Shown: positions 26,067 through 35,888, counted from the stretch's first letter. The stretch: 64,000 nucleotides of DNA from Emcibacteraceae bacterium (GCA_021774795.1 JAJFIR010000006.1:62001-126000), one strand, 5' to 3'. Program-made: numbers and translations. Notes: generated from the sequence alone by a model not told the origin.

Positions 26067-27119
26067 TTGAGCGATTATTTAAATCACTATAAAAAAAGTC
26101 AGGGTTCAGGTTTGAAATTCAGCCTTTCGCTTTTAGCAATTGTTGCTATTAGTGCTGTAGCGTGGGTTATTTTTCTGGCGGATGATGGTGCAGAAGATGA
26201 GTTCTCTTCCGATGAAGTTGCTGGTGCTGAAACAGCAGATGCCGCTGCAGTGGAAAGTCCCACAAACGATACGCTAACCACGGTACCTAGTTTTGATGTG
26301 GTGAGGATCAGCCGAAACGGTACTGGTGTTATAGCGGGACGGGCTGAGCCGAATAGTGATGTCATTATTTATGCTCGTGATAAACAGATCGGCTCAGCGA
26401 TTACCGATCGAAATGGTGAATGGGTTTTACTTTTTGATGAACCACTACCCAGCGGTCCAACAGAGCTTAGCATTGTTTCAAGGACACAGGACCAATTTGA
26501 AATTGCCTCAAGCGATATCGTTATTGTCGCAGTACCGGAGCGTAACGAAGGACGTTTTAACACTGATGATACGGATGGTGTAGTTGCAATTCTGAGTCCG
26601 CGTTCCGGAAATGGCCCGAGCAGGGTTTTACAAAAACCAAAAAATGTCAATATGGTTTCTGCAACAAAAGGACTATCCCTCGACGCGCTCGACTATACCG
26701 ACAATGGCATAACGGTCGTAAACGGAAGTGCGACAACCGGCGCAAACATAAGAATATACCTTGATAACGAATTTGTTGGCGAAGTAACGTCTGGGGAATT
26801 GGGCACCTGGAAATTTGAAATTACACAAGCTCTTTCACCCAGTGAACACGAAATTCGACTTGATCAGCTGCTGCTTGACGGAAATGTCGAGGTCAGAATA
26901 TCACAACCCTTTAATCCATTCGTAGAAATTGACAAAGAAAAAGCGACTGGCGACGTGATCGTAAAACCGGGCAACAGCCTTTGGCACATTGCGCGAAAAT
27001 TATACGGTTCAGGATACCATTATACGGTCATTTTTGGCGCGAATTTGGACATAATAGGAGATCCGGACCTTATCTATCCAGGTCAACAATTAAATCTTCC
27101 ATTAGGGCAACTTCAGTAA
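26067..27119 (+). CDS. Membrane-anchored LysM-domain protein
   Basis: A 350-residue protein with a short cytoplasmic N-terminus, one membrane segment (about 15-33, LKFSLSLLAIVAISAVAWVI), an acidic Ala-rich linker, two Ig-like beta domains (NGTGVIAGRAEPNSDVIIYA and TVVNGSATTGANIRIYLDNE share the same pattern) and a C-terminal LysM domain (about 300-348, VKPGNSLWHIARKLYGSGYH to LIYPGQQLNLP) that binds peptidoglycan. The start is TTG at 26067: the nearby ATG at 26062 runs into a stop at once, and AGGTAG lies upstream. It probably sits in the periplasm at the cell wall. The exact role is unknown. Confidence 0.88.
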   Translation: MSDYLNHYKKSQGSGLKFSLSLLAIVAISAVAWVIFLADDGAEDEFSSDEVAGAETADAAAVESPTNDTLTTVPSFDVVRISRNGTGVIAGRAEPNSDVIIYARDKQIGSAITDRNGEWVLLFDEPLPSGPTELSIVSRTQDQFEIASSDIVIVAVPERNEGRFNTDDTDGVVAILSPRSGNGPSRVLQKPKNVNMVSATKGLSLDALDYTDNGITVVNGSATTGANIRIYLDNEFVGEVTSGELGTWKFEITQALSPSEHEIRLDQLLLDGNVEVRISQPFNPFVEIDKEKATGDVIVKPGNSLWHIARKLYGSGYHYTVIFGANLDIIGDPDLIYPGQQLNLPLGQLQ

Positions 27120-27308
27120 GCTGCGCCAGGTAATTATACTCTCTATATCTCTTTGTAATATATCTCTAATTAGGTCTTTTTAGATTTAATTCAGTGTTCT
27201 CATATTGATTATTCGATAATAGTACCCATGTTATTCTTAATTCTGATAACATTGCGTTCCTTTTAACGATGTTGAATTTCTGTCCCTCTTTTTAAAAGGC
27301 CTATATGT

Positions 27309-29201
27309 ATGGTTTCTTCAAACGCCACTGATGAGAATGCTTCACTGGAAGACAATGAAAATGCTGAAAATCATATAGCGACGGTAAGGGAACTTTGGCG
27401 TTATCTTTGGCCAAATGGAAGAATTGATCTTAAAATAAGGGTGATCCTCGCAATGGCTTTTCTCGTCATGGCGAAAGTAATTGGCGTTTACGTTCCATTT
27501 TTGTTTAAGGATGCTGTAAACACGCTTACAGGTGATGCGGAAGTTAATGGAACAATGATCGCCGCAGCTGTACCTGTTGGACTAATTATTGGTTACGGCA
27601 CAGCACGAGTTTTAACGCAGGCATTCGGTGAAATTCGCGATGCGATATTTGTAAAGGTCGGTCAGCACGCACTACGAAATATCGCACTTAATACATTTAG
27701 GCATTTGCATCTTTTATCACTAAGGTTCCATTTAGAACGACGTACAGGCGGTTTAAGTCGTGTTATTGAAAGAGCAACCCGAGGCATCGATTTTTTACTT
27801 CGTTTTATGCTTTTTAATATAATTCCCACTATTCTTGAAATCGGTATGATTTCCAGTATTTTCTGGATAAATTTTGGATTTTTATACGCTCTGATCACTT
27901 TTCTTTGTTTAAGTAGTTATATTTATTTCACGATAGCGGTGACCGAGTGGCGGCTTAAATATCGCCGCGAAATGAATAAACAGGATACCCGGGCTAACGG
28001 TCGCGCTATAGATAGTTTAATCAATTTTGAAACGGTAAAATATTTCACCAGTGAACATCACGAAGCGGATCGCTACGATAAATCGTTGAAACAGTATGCC
28101 GACGCTTCAATTCGCAGTCAACTTTCTCTCACGTTGTTGAATATTGGTCAGGGTTTCATCATATCAGGCGGTCTTATCGCGGTGCTCCTGATGGGAGCAA
28201 ACGGTGTTTATGACGGACGATTTACTATCGGTGACTTTGTGCTGATAAATGCGCTTCTTATTCAAATATATATACCGCTGAATTTTCTGGGCTTTGTGTA
28301 TCGTGAGATAAAACAGGCGTTGGTGGATATGGAAAAAATGTTCATGTTGATCGCTAAGAATCCCGAAATTGAGGACGCAGAAAATGCGACGGACATCAAA
28401 GTGGCAAGCGGTGAGATAGAGTTTAAAAATGTCTGCTTTCATTATTCAGAAGACAGACCAATATTAAAAGATGTGTCCTTTAAAGTAGACGGTGGAACAA
28501 CAACGGCGATTGTTGGCTCCAGCGGTGCAGGTAAATCAACCATTTCACGGATATTATTTCGCTTTTATGATATATCGTCCGGCTCGGTTACTATTGACGG
28601 TCAGGATATTCGGGAAATAAAACAGATTAGTTTAAGACGGCAAATCGGTGTTGTCCCCCAGGACACGGTCCTTTTTAACGATAGTATAAAATATAATATT
28701 TCTTACGGTGATCATAATGCTACGGACGAAGAAATATTTGAGGCGGCAAAACTTGCAAAAATACACGACTTTATCCTAACGTTGCCGGAAGGTTACGATA
28801 CAGAGGTTGGAGAACGCGGCCTTAAGCTGTCAGGAGGAGAGAAACAACGTGTTGCTATAGCCCGTACTATCCTAAAAAATCCGGCGATTTTACTTCTGGA
28901 CGAGGCGACATCTGCTCTGGACAGTCACACAGAAAGAGATATTCAGCAATCACTTGAGAAAATATCAGAACAACGTACGGCTATCGTTATTGCTCACCGA
29001 CTGTCGACAATCATTAATGTGAATGAAATATTGGTGATAGATGACGGTGAAATCGTAGAACGTGGTAATCACAGGGTATTGCTCGCTATGGAAGGCGTTT
29101 ATTACCAAATGTGGCAGAAGCAACAAGAACTAGATGAAGTGCAGCAAAAGTTGAAAGAATTGGAAAAAAACGACGAGAAAGCTTGCATAAAGGAAGCTTA
29201 A
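27309..29201 (+). CDS. Atm1/HMT1-type ABC exporter (fused membrane and ATPase domains)
   Basis: Half-size ABC exporter of 630 residues, similar to Atm1 proteins that export glutathione-linked compounds. The membrane domain covers about 35-345 with segments such as YVPFLFKDAVNTLTG and FLLRFMLFNIIPTILEIGMI, and RRTGGLSRVIERATRGIDFL, a stretch typical of Atm1-like proteins. The ATPase domain has Walker A GSSGAGKST, signature LSGGEKQRVAIARTILKNP, Walker B ILLLDEATSALD and the H-loop AHRLSTI. A 189-base space separates it from the LysM gene. The substrate cannot be read from sequence; Atm1-type is the best family guess. Confidence 0.92.
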   Translation: MVSSNATDENASLEDNENAENHIATVRELWRYLWPNGRIDLKIRVILAMAFLVMAKVIGVYVPFLFKDAVNTLTGDAEVNGTMIAAAVPVGLIIGYGTARVLTQAFGEIRDAIFVKVGQHALRNIALNTFRHLHLLSLRFHLERRTGGLSRVIERATRGIDFLLRFMLFNIIPTILEIGMISSIFWINFGFLYALITFLCLSSYIYFTIAVTEWRLKYRREMNKQDTRANGRAIDSLINFETVKYFTSEHHEADRYDKSLKQYADASIRSQLSLTLLNIGQGFIISGGLIAVLLMGANGVYDGRFTIGDFVLINALLIQIYIPLNFLGFVYREIKQALVDMEKMFMLIAKNPEIEDAENATDIKVASGEIEFKNVCFHYSEDRPILKDVSFKVDGGTTTAIVGSSGAGKSTISRILFRFYDISSGSVTIDGQDIREIKQISLRRQIGVVPQDTVLFNDSIKYNISYGDHNATDEEIFEAAKLAKIHDFILTLPEGYDTEVGERGLKLSGGEKQRVAIARTILKNPAILLLDEATSALDSHTERDIQQSLEKISEQRTAIVIAHRLSTIINVNEILVIDDGEIVERGNHRVLLAMEGVYYQMWQKQQELDEVQQKLKELEKNDEKACIKEA

Positions 29202-29253
29202 TGATTAACGATTATCGTTAAATATATAAATACAGCAGACAGGATATAATATT

Positions 29254-29949
29254 ATGGAAACCATACTTTCCGTTTTCGTACCAATTCATAAAGAAGGACA
29301 CAAATATGTAGGCGTTTTTGCCGTTGTCACCTTCTTATTTTTCCTTATGGATCTGGAATTTCTGGTGAATGTTGGTATTATCCTGACGCTATGGTGTGCT
29401 TACTTCTTTCGTGATCCCGACCGAATTACGCCAAAAAAAGAAGGTTTAATTATCGCCCCTGCGGATGGTGTTGTGCAGTCTGTAAAAGATTCGGTGCCGC
29501 CTGCCGAACTTGATATGGGTGAAGATGTGTGTACGCGCGTAAGCATTTTTATGAACGTATTTGATGTTCATGTGAACCGCGTACCTGTAGATGGAAAAGT
29601 TGTCCGACAAGCCTATACGCCGGGTAAATACCTGAATGCTTCGCTGGAAAAAGCCTGTGAAGATAATGAAAGACACGCCATATTAATGGAGACAACGTCC
29701 GGCAATAATATCGCTTTTGTGCAAATTGCCGGGTTGGTAGCGCGGCGAATTTTATGCTGGGCTGAGGACGGCAAGGAAATGAAGGCGGGCACGCGGTTTG
29801 GATTGATCCGCTTTGGTAGCCGTGTTGATGTTTATTTACCCAAGGGTGTTTATTCGATGGTTTCTGTCGGCCAAACCGCTATTGCGGGTGAAACAGTGAT
29901 CGCCAATGAAAAGGGCCGTGAAAAGAACCGCACAGGCGAGATAAGATAA
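29254..29949 (+). CDS. psd: Phosphatidylserine decarboxylase (short proteobacterial type)
   Basis: Makes phosphatidylethanolamine from phosphatidylserine at the inner membrane. The 231 residues are the short form. An N-terminal membrane region (GVFAVVTFLFFLMDLEFLVN) precedes FFRDPDRITPKKEGLIIAPA, then SIFMNVFDVHVNRVPVDGKV. The self-cleavage site that creates the pyruvoyl group is the Gly188-Ser189 bond in LIRFGSRVDVYLP. It lies 3 bases before pssA, the gene for the preceding step, a very common pair. Confidence 0.96.
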   Translation: METILSVFVPIHKEGHKYVGVFAVVTFLFFLMDLEFLVNVGIILTLWCAYFFRDPDRITPKKEGLIIAPADGVVQSVKDSVPPAELDMGEDVCTRVSIFMNVFDVHVNRVPVDGKVVRQAYTPGKYLNASLEKACEDNERHAILMETTSGNNIAFVQIAGLVARRILCWAEDGKEMKAGTRFGLIRFGSRVDVYLPKGVYSMVSVGQTAIAGETVIANEKGREKNRTGEIR

Positions 29950-29952
29950 ACC

Positions 29953-30690
29953 ATGCCAAAAAGAAAAGCTCGTTTCCATATTCCGGTAAGAAGTTTAGCA
30001 CCGAACGCCATTACGGTGCTCGCCCTCTGCGCCGGTATGTTTGGGGTGCGTTTTGCTTATCTTGGAAAGTGGGAGGAGGCGGTTACAGCTATACTTATCG
30101 CCGGCGTATTTGACGGGCTGGATGGAAGTGTGGCCAGGTTGCTGAAAGGAACCAGTAAATTTGGCGCCGAGCTAGATAGTTTATCTGATGTGATCAGTTT
30201 TGGTGTCGCGCCAGCTCTTATTATGTATATGTGGGTATTAAGCGATGTTAAAGGTATAGGGTGGCTTATGTCACTGGTTTTTACTATTTGTATGGCACTG
30301 CGTCTTGCGCGGTTTAATACGGTTATGAAAGACGAAGAACTCGGTGCCGAGGTTAAAGCGGGATATTATACGGGCGTGCCAGCCCCGGCTTCAGCGGCAC
30401 TCGCTTTATTGCCGATGATTTTATCATTTGAATTCAATTATTCAATTTTAAAAGATCCAATAATTTGCTCAGCATATATGGGTTTTGTGTGCCTGCTTAC
30501 TGTAAGCCGTATTCCAACATTCTCATTTAAAAGTTTGAAAATTCATAAAGAACATGTGATTTTTTTGCTATTGGGGATCGCGGTTTTAGCGTCATTAGTA
30601 ATAACCCATCTCTGGATTACCATGTCGGTTGTCGGAATGATTTATCTTATTTCCATTCCGACAATCGCTATTATTTCTCATAGAAAATAA
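29953..30690 (+). CDS. pssA: CDP-diacylglycerol-serine O-phosphatidyltransferase
   Basis: Integral membrane enzyme that makes phosphatidylserine, used at once by Psd. The 245 residues carry the CDP-alcohol phosphatidyltransferase signature DG-x2-AR-x8-G-x3-D-x3-D, seen as DGSVARLLKGTSKFGAELDS then LSDVISFG. About six hydrophobic helices follow. Its end faces the end of the RND pump gene with 7 bases between and no obvious terminator. Confidence 0.96.
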   Translation: MPKRKARFHIPVRSLAPNAITVLALCAGMFGVRFAYLGKWEEAVTAILIAGVFDGLDGSVARLLKGTSKFGAELDSLSDVISFGVAPALIMYMWVLSDVKGIGWLMSLVFTICMALRLARFNTVMKDEELGAEVKAGYYTGVPAPASAALALLPMILSFEFNYSILKDPIICSAYMGFVCLLTVSRIPTFSFKSLKIHKEHVIFLLLGIAVLASLVITHLWITMSVVGMIYLISIPTIAIISHRK

Positions 30691-30697
30691 ACTTGGT

Positions 30698-33600
30698 TTA
30701 TTCGGCTATTTGTGGTGCTGAACCCGCCAACGGTTTCAAATTTGATTCCCGGTATTTTTTCGACAGTTTCACACGTGCTGCAAGCATGCACGGCGTTAAC
30801 AACAATGTAAGAACTGTTGCAAACAATAGGCCAAACGATACCGCGATCGCCAGATCAACCCAAAACGAACCGGACGGATCGCCTATCTTAACGCTTCTGC
30901 TGGCAAAGTCGATATTGACCATGAATACCATGGGAAGCAATCCGACCACAGTAGTAATCGTTGTAAGCATCACCGGACGCAGCCTTTGTGCGACCGTTTG
31001 CACTATGGCTTCATAAGCGTCCATGCCAGACTCCTTTAGACGGGCATACGTATCAATTAGAACAATATTGTTGTTCACAACAATTCCTGCCAGTGAAATA
31101 ATGCCAACACCGGTCATTATGATTTGGAAATTACGTCCTGTAATCATTATGCCCAGCAACACACCGGCGGTGGAAAGAAGAACTGCCAGTAAGATAAGGC
31201 CCGAATGATAGAAACTGTTAAACTGTGTCACGAGAATAAGGGCCATCAAGAATAATGCCATAGCAAACGCTTTTACAAGAAATGCCTGTGATTGTTGTTG
31301 TTCTTCGTCGGTACCGGCGAATTTAACTTCTACACGGGGATCAAATCCTTGTTCACTAATCCATTCACCCAATGCCACTGAAATATTATTTCGCTGACTG
31401 ATGTCTACAACATTAGCTCTGATTTTGAATGCTGTTTTTGTGTCTATTCGTTCCACGGTGCTGATTTTTTGTTTTGCAACGCGTTTTACAAAATTACCAA
31501 TTGGCACGAGCCCATCGCGCGTTTGAACACGTACTTCATCAAGTTGAGTAATGTTTCTGTATTGCTCAGGAAATCTTACACGAATATCAACTTCATCGTC
31601 AGCATCATCCGGGCGGTATTCGCCCACTTTAATGCCGTTGGTTACAAGCTGAATAACACTTCCTACATTTGCGATATCAGTACCGAAGAAACCGGCGAGG
31701 GCGCGGTCTACTTCAAGTTCCCATTGAATACCGGGAAGTGGAAGTGTATTTTCAAGATCTGTTAAACCATCGATATCATTTTCCATATGTTCATAAATCG
31801 CTGAAATTACCGGAAGCATTATATCCGCACTTTCGGCTTTGAATTCCATTTGGATGTCTTTTCCTGAAACAGGCCCTTGAGCCGGTTGTACCATTTCAAC
31901 AATAATGCCGGGGATATTGGCGGTTGCGGATCTGAAATCGGTGAGAATACCGGCTACATTTTTATCACGCTTATCCCAATCTATGAAATTCACAAATAAA
32001 GTGCCAATCACATCTTCTGCTTTATCAGACGAACTATCGCTTAATGCGGTGGTTGTCGACTGGAAATTCTCAATATTCGAGTTATTTTTAATTGCGTCAG
32101 AGACCTGACGCACTAATAAATCCCGCTCATTAAGCGATAAGTTTCCGCGAGCATGTACGTTGATTTGTATATTTTCAGGATCCATTTCCGGGAAAAACTG
32201 TATAGGTGTCCCAGACATTCCGAAAGCAAAGAAAATCGCGAAAATGACTGCCATGATTGATCCGCAGAACCTGAACGGATGACGAATTAGTCGGTCGACA
32301 AGTCGGACGTAAGAGCCTGTAAAACCTTTCAACACGCTAGGGTCAAACTTGCCGCCAGCTGCTAAATGGGCGGTGTTTTCGCTTGAATCAGCAGCCTTTT
32401 TACCAATCATACTGCCGAGCGTTGGCATAAATATAAGTGCCATAAGAAATGACGAAGACAAAGTGAATATTAATGTGATGGGTAAATATCCCATGAATTC
32501 CCCTGGTATTCCAGGCCAGAATAGAAGCGGTAAAAATGCCGCAAGTGTGGTTGCGGTAGACGCAAGAATTGGCCAAGCCATGCGCTGCGCTGCAAGCCGG
32601 TATGCATCCCTTTTATGGAAACCTTCCTGCATTTTACGGTCTGCATATTCAGTCACTACAATCGCGCCATCTACAAGTAGGCCCACTGAAAGAATGAGAC
32701 CAAACATAACTACCTGATTTATGCTAATGCCCGTAAAATTCATCATGAAAATGGCAAGCAAAAAAGAACCAGGTATAGATATTGCCACGAGTAAAGCTGT
32801 TCGTTCGCCCAGTGCGACTATCATCGCGATAGAGACAAGCAAAATCGCAGAAATGATACTATTTTGCAAACTTGAAACAGAATCCACTACCTGTTCTGAG
32901 GCTTCACCGACATAGTCATAATTAACACCTTCCGGCCACTGCTCAGCGGACCTTCTGACAATTTCTTTAATAATAGCGTCCGTTAAAATAATATTTTCAC
33001 CGGTTCTTTTACTAACACCTATTGATACGGCTGCCTGGTCATTAAAGCGCGCATAGCTAATGGGGTCTTTAAATGACTTGCGGATCGTCGCAACATCGGA
33101 CAAGGTGACGATGCTATTGCCGGAAACTTTTAACGGTATATCGTAAACATCCTGAGCCGTTTCAAAAATGCCCGGTATTTTTACTGAAAAACGTCCATTA
33201 CCGTTATCAAGGGAACCTGCGGCAATAAGTCTATTATTTGTAGCGATTACCGTAGCGAGCTCAGAATATGAAAGTTGGTAACTTTCAAGTTTTGAAGGAT
33301 CAATCACGATTTCAAGCAGGTCATCGCGGTCACCGGTAATGGCTGCCTTCAAAATGCTGGGAACGGATTCCAGGTCATCCCTAAGCCGGCGGGCAATTTG
33401 ATATATAACGCGGTCAGGCGCCGTTCCGTAAAGGATAACATTTACTATGGGAAATTCGCTTATATTAATTTCAGTAATTGTCGGCTCTTTGGTTTCGTCA
33501 GGAAGTTCGGATCGCGCCTTGTCAACTTGTTCCCTAACATCAAGTATGGCTAGATCGGGGTCAATTCCTGCGTTAAATTCTACAATAACGCTTGCACCAC

Positions 33601-33862
33601 CTTCACGGCCAATACCGCGCAATATTTTGATGCCTTCGATTGTGCGCAGCGTTGTTTCAAGCGGTTTAACAAGCAACCTCGCTGAATCTTCCGGCGAAAT
33701 TCCATCGTGAACCAAACTTACATATATTGTCGGAATTGTAATATCCGGCGAGGCTTCTTTCGGCGTGGATATGTAGGCAAACGTCCCGCCGCCAAATATC
33801 AGTGCCAGACATAATAAAACAACACGATAATGATCAATTGCGGCACTAATTATAGCGTTCAT
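30698..33862 (-). CDS. RND-family efflux transporter, inner-membrane pump
   Basis: AcrB-type proton-driven pump of 1054 residues with twelve expected membrane helices and two large periplasmic loops (about 35-335 and 555-865). Typical segments are PKEASPDITIPTIYVSLVH, VKPLETTLRTIEGIKIL, and TTTLAAFLPLLFWPGIPG. In helix 4 the relay motif is GLLVDGAIVVTEY: Asp398 is kept but the second Asp of AcrB is Gly, as in several non-AcrB RND branches. It follows its adaptor gene by 12 bases. No outer-membrane channel gene or regulator is nearby. Substrate is not predictable. Confidence 0.93.
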   Translation of the reverse strand: MNAIISAAIDHYRVVLLCLALIFGGGTFAYISTPKEASPDITIPTIYVSLVHDGISPEDSARLLVKPLETTLRTIEGIKILRGIGREGGASVIVEFNAGIDPDLAILDVREQVDKARSELPDETKEPTITEINISEFPIVNVILYGTAPDRVIYQIARRLRDDLESVPSILKAAITGDRDDLLEIVIDPSKLESYQLSYSELATVIATNNRLIAAGSLDNGNGRFSVKIPGIFETAQDVYDIPLKVSGNSIVTLSDVATIRKSFKDPISYARFNDQAAVSIGVSKRTGENIILTDAIIKEIVRRSAEQWPEGVNYDYVGEASEQVVDSVSSLQNSIISAILLVSIAMIVALGERTALLVAISIPGSFLLAIFMMNFTGISINQVVMFGLILSVGLLVDGAIVVTEYADRKMQEGFHKRDAYRLAAQRMAWPILASTATTLAAFLPLLFWPGIPGEFMGYLPITLIFTLSSSFLMALIFMPTLGSMIGKKAADSSENTAHLAAGGKFDPSVLKGFTGSYVRLVDRLIRHPFRFCGSIMAVIFAIFFAFGMSGTPIQFFPEMDPENIQINVHARGNLSLNERDLLVRQVSDAIKNNSNIENFQSTTTALSDSSSDKAEDVIGTLFVNFIDWDKRDKNVAGILTDFRSATANIPGIIVEMVQPAQGPVSGKDIQMEFKAESADIMLPVISAIYEHMENDIDGLTDLENTLPLPGIQWELEVDRALAGFFGTDIANVGSVIQLVTNGIKVGEYRPDDADDEVDIRVRFPEQYRNITQLDEVRVQTRDGLVPIGNFVKRVAKQKISTVERIDTKTAFKIRANVVDISQRNNISVALGEWISEQGFDPRVEVKFAGTDEEQQQSQAFLVKAFAMALFLMALILVTQFNSFYHSGLILLAVLLSTAGVLLGIMITGRNFQIIMTGVGIISLAGIVVNNNIVLIDTYARLKESGMDAYEAIVQTVAQRLRPVMLTTITTVVGLLPMVFMVNIDFASRSVKIGDPSGSFWVDLAIAVSFGLLFATVLTLLLTPCMLAARVKLSKKYRESNLKPLAGSAPQIAE

Positions 33863-33874
33863 AGGCTGATCCTT

Positions 33875-34945
33875 TTAATTCGATGCCAATACTGTTTTTA
33901 CAGGTTCGCCAGATTTCACAAATTCATGGCCTTCGACAATAATTCTTGAATTATTATCTATGCCGGAAACCCAGACTCCATTTTCATGGTTACCAATGAT
34001 TTCAACTTCTTTAAAGAATACAGTGTTGTTGCTGTCGACCATTCTAACGCCAACCAGACCACTGTCATTTAAAACCAATGTGGCAGGGGACATCTTTTGC
34101 GCCATTACTTGGCCTGATTGGATGATAAGTTCGGCAGTTACACCGTCCAAAATATTTTTTTCCGGGTTATCAACTTCAAGTTCAACCCTAAAGGTACGTG
34201 TGCTGGTATCGGCAATCGAAGATATATAACGAATTTTACCGTCAAGTCTTTGACCACTTTGTAAGAGCGCATGGGCGGTATCGCCAACTTTAACCTGTGA
34301 AATATCGTTTTCCGAGATATCCGCGACAACGAGGAAAGGATCCTCTTCCATGATTAATGCGCAGGATTCGCCTTCTTTCATATAATCACCGACTTCAATA
34401 AGCCGATCATTGATTACGCCGTCAAACGGCGCGCGAATTACTGTGTTATCTAAATTAACTTTCATTCTGATCGAACGCGCGATAGCTGCTTCTAATGCAG
34501 ATTTTGCCCCTGAGTGCTGCGTTTCAGAGCGATGGCCCTGTGCAAATAACTTCTCGGAAGCTTTATATTCAAGTTCACGTTGTGTAACGAGTGCGATCGA
34601 TTCAACATAATTTGCGTTGCGGTCTTCCACATCCAGCCGGCAAATCGCATCGCCTTTATTAACACGCGTGCCTTTCTCGACGGGAAGATTGATAATTCGT
34701 CCTTTAATTTGGCTTTTCAAGTTAACGGTCCTTAACGCTTCAGTATTTCCCCTTAAAATAATATCTTTTTGATAAGGCTCTGCGTTTGAAGTGATAACTT
34801 TGACAGACATTAACGTTTGTTCAATTCCCTCAGGTGCTGTGGCTGTTTGCGCCTCATTATCTTCTGACGGAAAGATATATCCGGAAAATAATACTAATAC
34901 GACGATAACTACGATTATCAGTGCTGATCTATATGATTTATTCAT
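33875..34945 (-). CDS. RND efflux periplasmic adaptor subunit (HlyD/MFP family)
   Basis: Adaptor joining the pump to an outer-membrane channel. The 356 residues start with one membrane anchor (ALIIVVIVVLVLFSGYIFP, about 8-26). The biotinyl-lipoyl-like halves are VNLKSQIKGRIINLPVEKGT and NTVIRAPFDGVINDRLIEVG. A short helical hairpin lies between them, then a beta-barrel domain (VVADISENDISQVKVGDTAH). It is the first gene of the two-gene efflux operon, with 330 gene-free bases upstream for control sites. Confidence 0.93.
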   Translation of the reverse strand: MNKSYRSALIIVVIVVLVLFSGYIFPSEDNEAQTATAPEGIEQTLMSVKVITSNAEPYQKDIILRGNTEALRTVNLKSQIKGRIINLPVEKGTRVNKGDAICRLDVEDRNANYVESIALVTQRELEYKASEKLFAQGHRSETQHSGAKSALEAAIARSIRMKVNLDNTVIRAPFDGVINDRLIEVGDYMKEGESCALIMEEDPFLVVADISENDISQVKVGDTAHALLQSGQRLDGKIRYISSIADTSTRTFRVELEVDNPEKNILDGVTAELIIQSGQVMAQKMSPATLVLNDSGLVGVRMVDSNNTVFFKEVEIIGNHENGVWVSGIDNNSRIIVEGHEFVKSGEPVKTVLASN

Positions 34946-35275
34946 AACGTTTGTTTTCTTCTGATATTTTTCAATTAATGTTCATAATCACTATACGTGT
35001 TTGGCTTATGAGCGGATCTAAAGAATTACTCGCGCATTCATTAAATCTTCGAAGGCTAACCATAAATGAATATTCCTGTCTAAATGCCCGATACATACTC
35101 AAAAATGTACTATCTGTAAACATAATATTATTTCAACGTATAAAAATTAACTAATATATTGAAATATAATATAATTATGGCGCAACACATTTGCGATAAC
35201 ATGTATTTTTTTTGCGACAGTATGAGTTATATCTGATTGTCGGGCCAACCAATATAGACTTGATGCGGTAGCTAC
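34946..35275. other. Gene-free region upstream of the efflux operon with repeat elements
   Basis: No gene or decayed gene could be recognised here. The part nearest the 182-residue gene has an inverted repeat CGCAA-CACAT-TTGCG (35181-35195) and a direct repeat of TTTGCGA at 35190-35196 and 35211-35217, 21 bases apart, or two helical turns. Such spacing fits an operator, most likely for the efflux operon reading leftwards from 34945, but the distance (about 240 bases) is long. A 67-codon open frame at 34951-35154 has no recognisable features. Confidence 0.35.
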
Positions 35276-35824
35276 TCAATCGAAAAGAGCATCGATGGCG
35301 TTTTGGGCATTTTCGCCCGAATGATCATTTTCCGCCTCATCGGCGAAATAATCGTCAATTACGGCTTGCTCGGATGTTATTTCTTTGCTGTTTATTATGG
35401 ACGAGCATTCTTCAATTAAACTTTCCATTTTTGGCGAATAGTCACCAACAAGAAGGTTTAATTGATCAATATTTTGATTTTTTAACGCACTTTCAACTTC
35501 CACTATCGTTTTAGATAGTAATTCACCCATTTCAAAGACACACTTTTCGAAGGGCAGTTTGTATCTTTGCGGTGAATGTTCGTATGCTGCTATGGCTAAG
35601 TCTTTATCTTGAAACACACTATGCTTAAAATGTTTCTGGTATGATATGGCCTTCCATTCGACAATATCTTCGATACAATCCGGCATTTCAGAAACCATGC
35701 CGAGCAACATGTGAATTTCATTAAAATGATTAAGATAATCAGTCGCTAGTAGCGTTTGTGGATTAATATTCTTCCCGTCCACCAGCTTTTGATATTTTTT
35801 ATAATCCGCGCCTTGGTTGTCCAT
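35276..35824 (-). CDS. Conserved-looking alpha-helical protein ending in a CheY-binding-like peptide (unknown)
   Basis: I do not recognise a named family. The 182 residues have no signal or membrane segment, so it is cytoplasmic. The body is mainly helical (LLATDYLNHFNEIHMLLGMV, WKAISYQKHFKHSVFQDKD, FEMGELLSKTIVEVESALKN). A flexible acidic stretch leads to the C-terminus AQNAIDALFD. That resembles the FliM and CheZ peptides of this same window (DQTEIDSLLGF and DQAAIDALLDDF), which bind CheY. I infer that it may bind CheY or a similar receiver domain. It lies between the efflux operon and glnA, separated from glnA by a terminator. Confidence 0.65.
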   Translation of the reverse strand: MDNQGADYKKYQKLVDGKNINPQTLLATDYLNHFNEIHMLLGMVSEMPDCIEDIVEWKAISYQKHFKHSVFQDKDLAIAAYEHSPQRYKLPFEKCVFEMGELLSKTIVEVESALKNQNIDQLNLLVGDYSPKMESLIEECSSIINSKEITSEQAVIDDYFADEAENDHSGENAQNAIDALFD

Positions 35825-35888
35825 AATATTTATATTATTTCAACATTTTCTTGAATATTAGTTAATAGGATTAATAATGTTTATAAAC

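Noticed and set aside
34951-35154. A 67-codon plus-strand open frame upstream of the efflux operon
   Set aside because: No ribosome site, no motif, composition like AT-rich spacer.
35177-35195. TGGCGCAACACATTTGC as a sigma-54 promoter
   Set aside because: The GG and GC elements are two bases too far apart.
35857-35875. TTAA-N5-TTAA near the 182-residue gene as a CtrA box
   Set aside because: Spacing is five, not seven; probably AT-rich chance.
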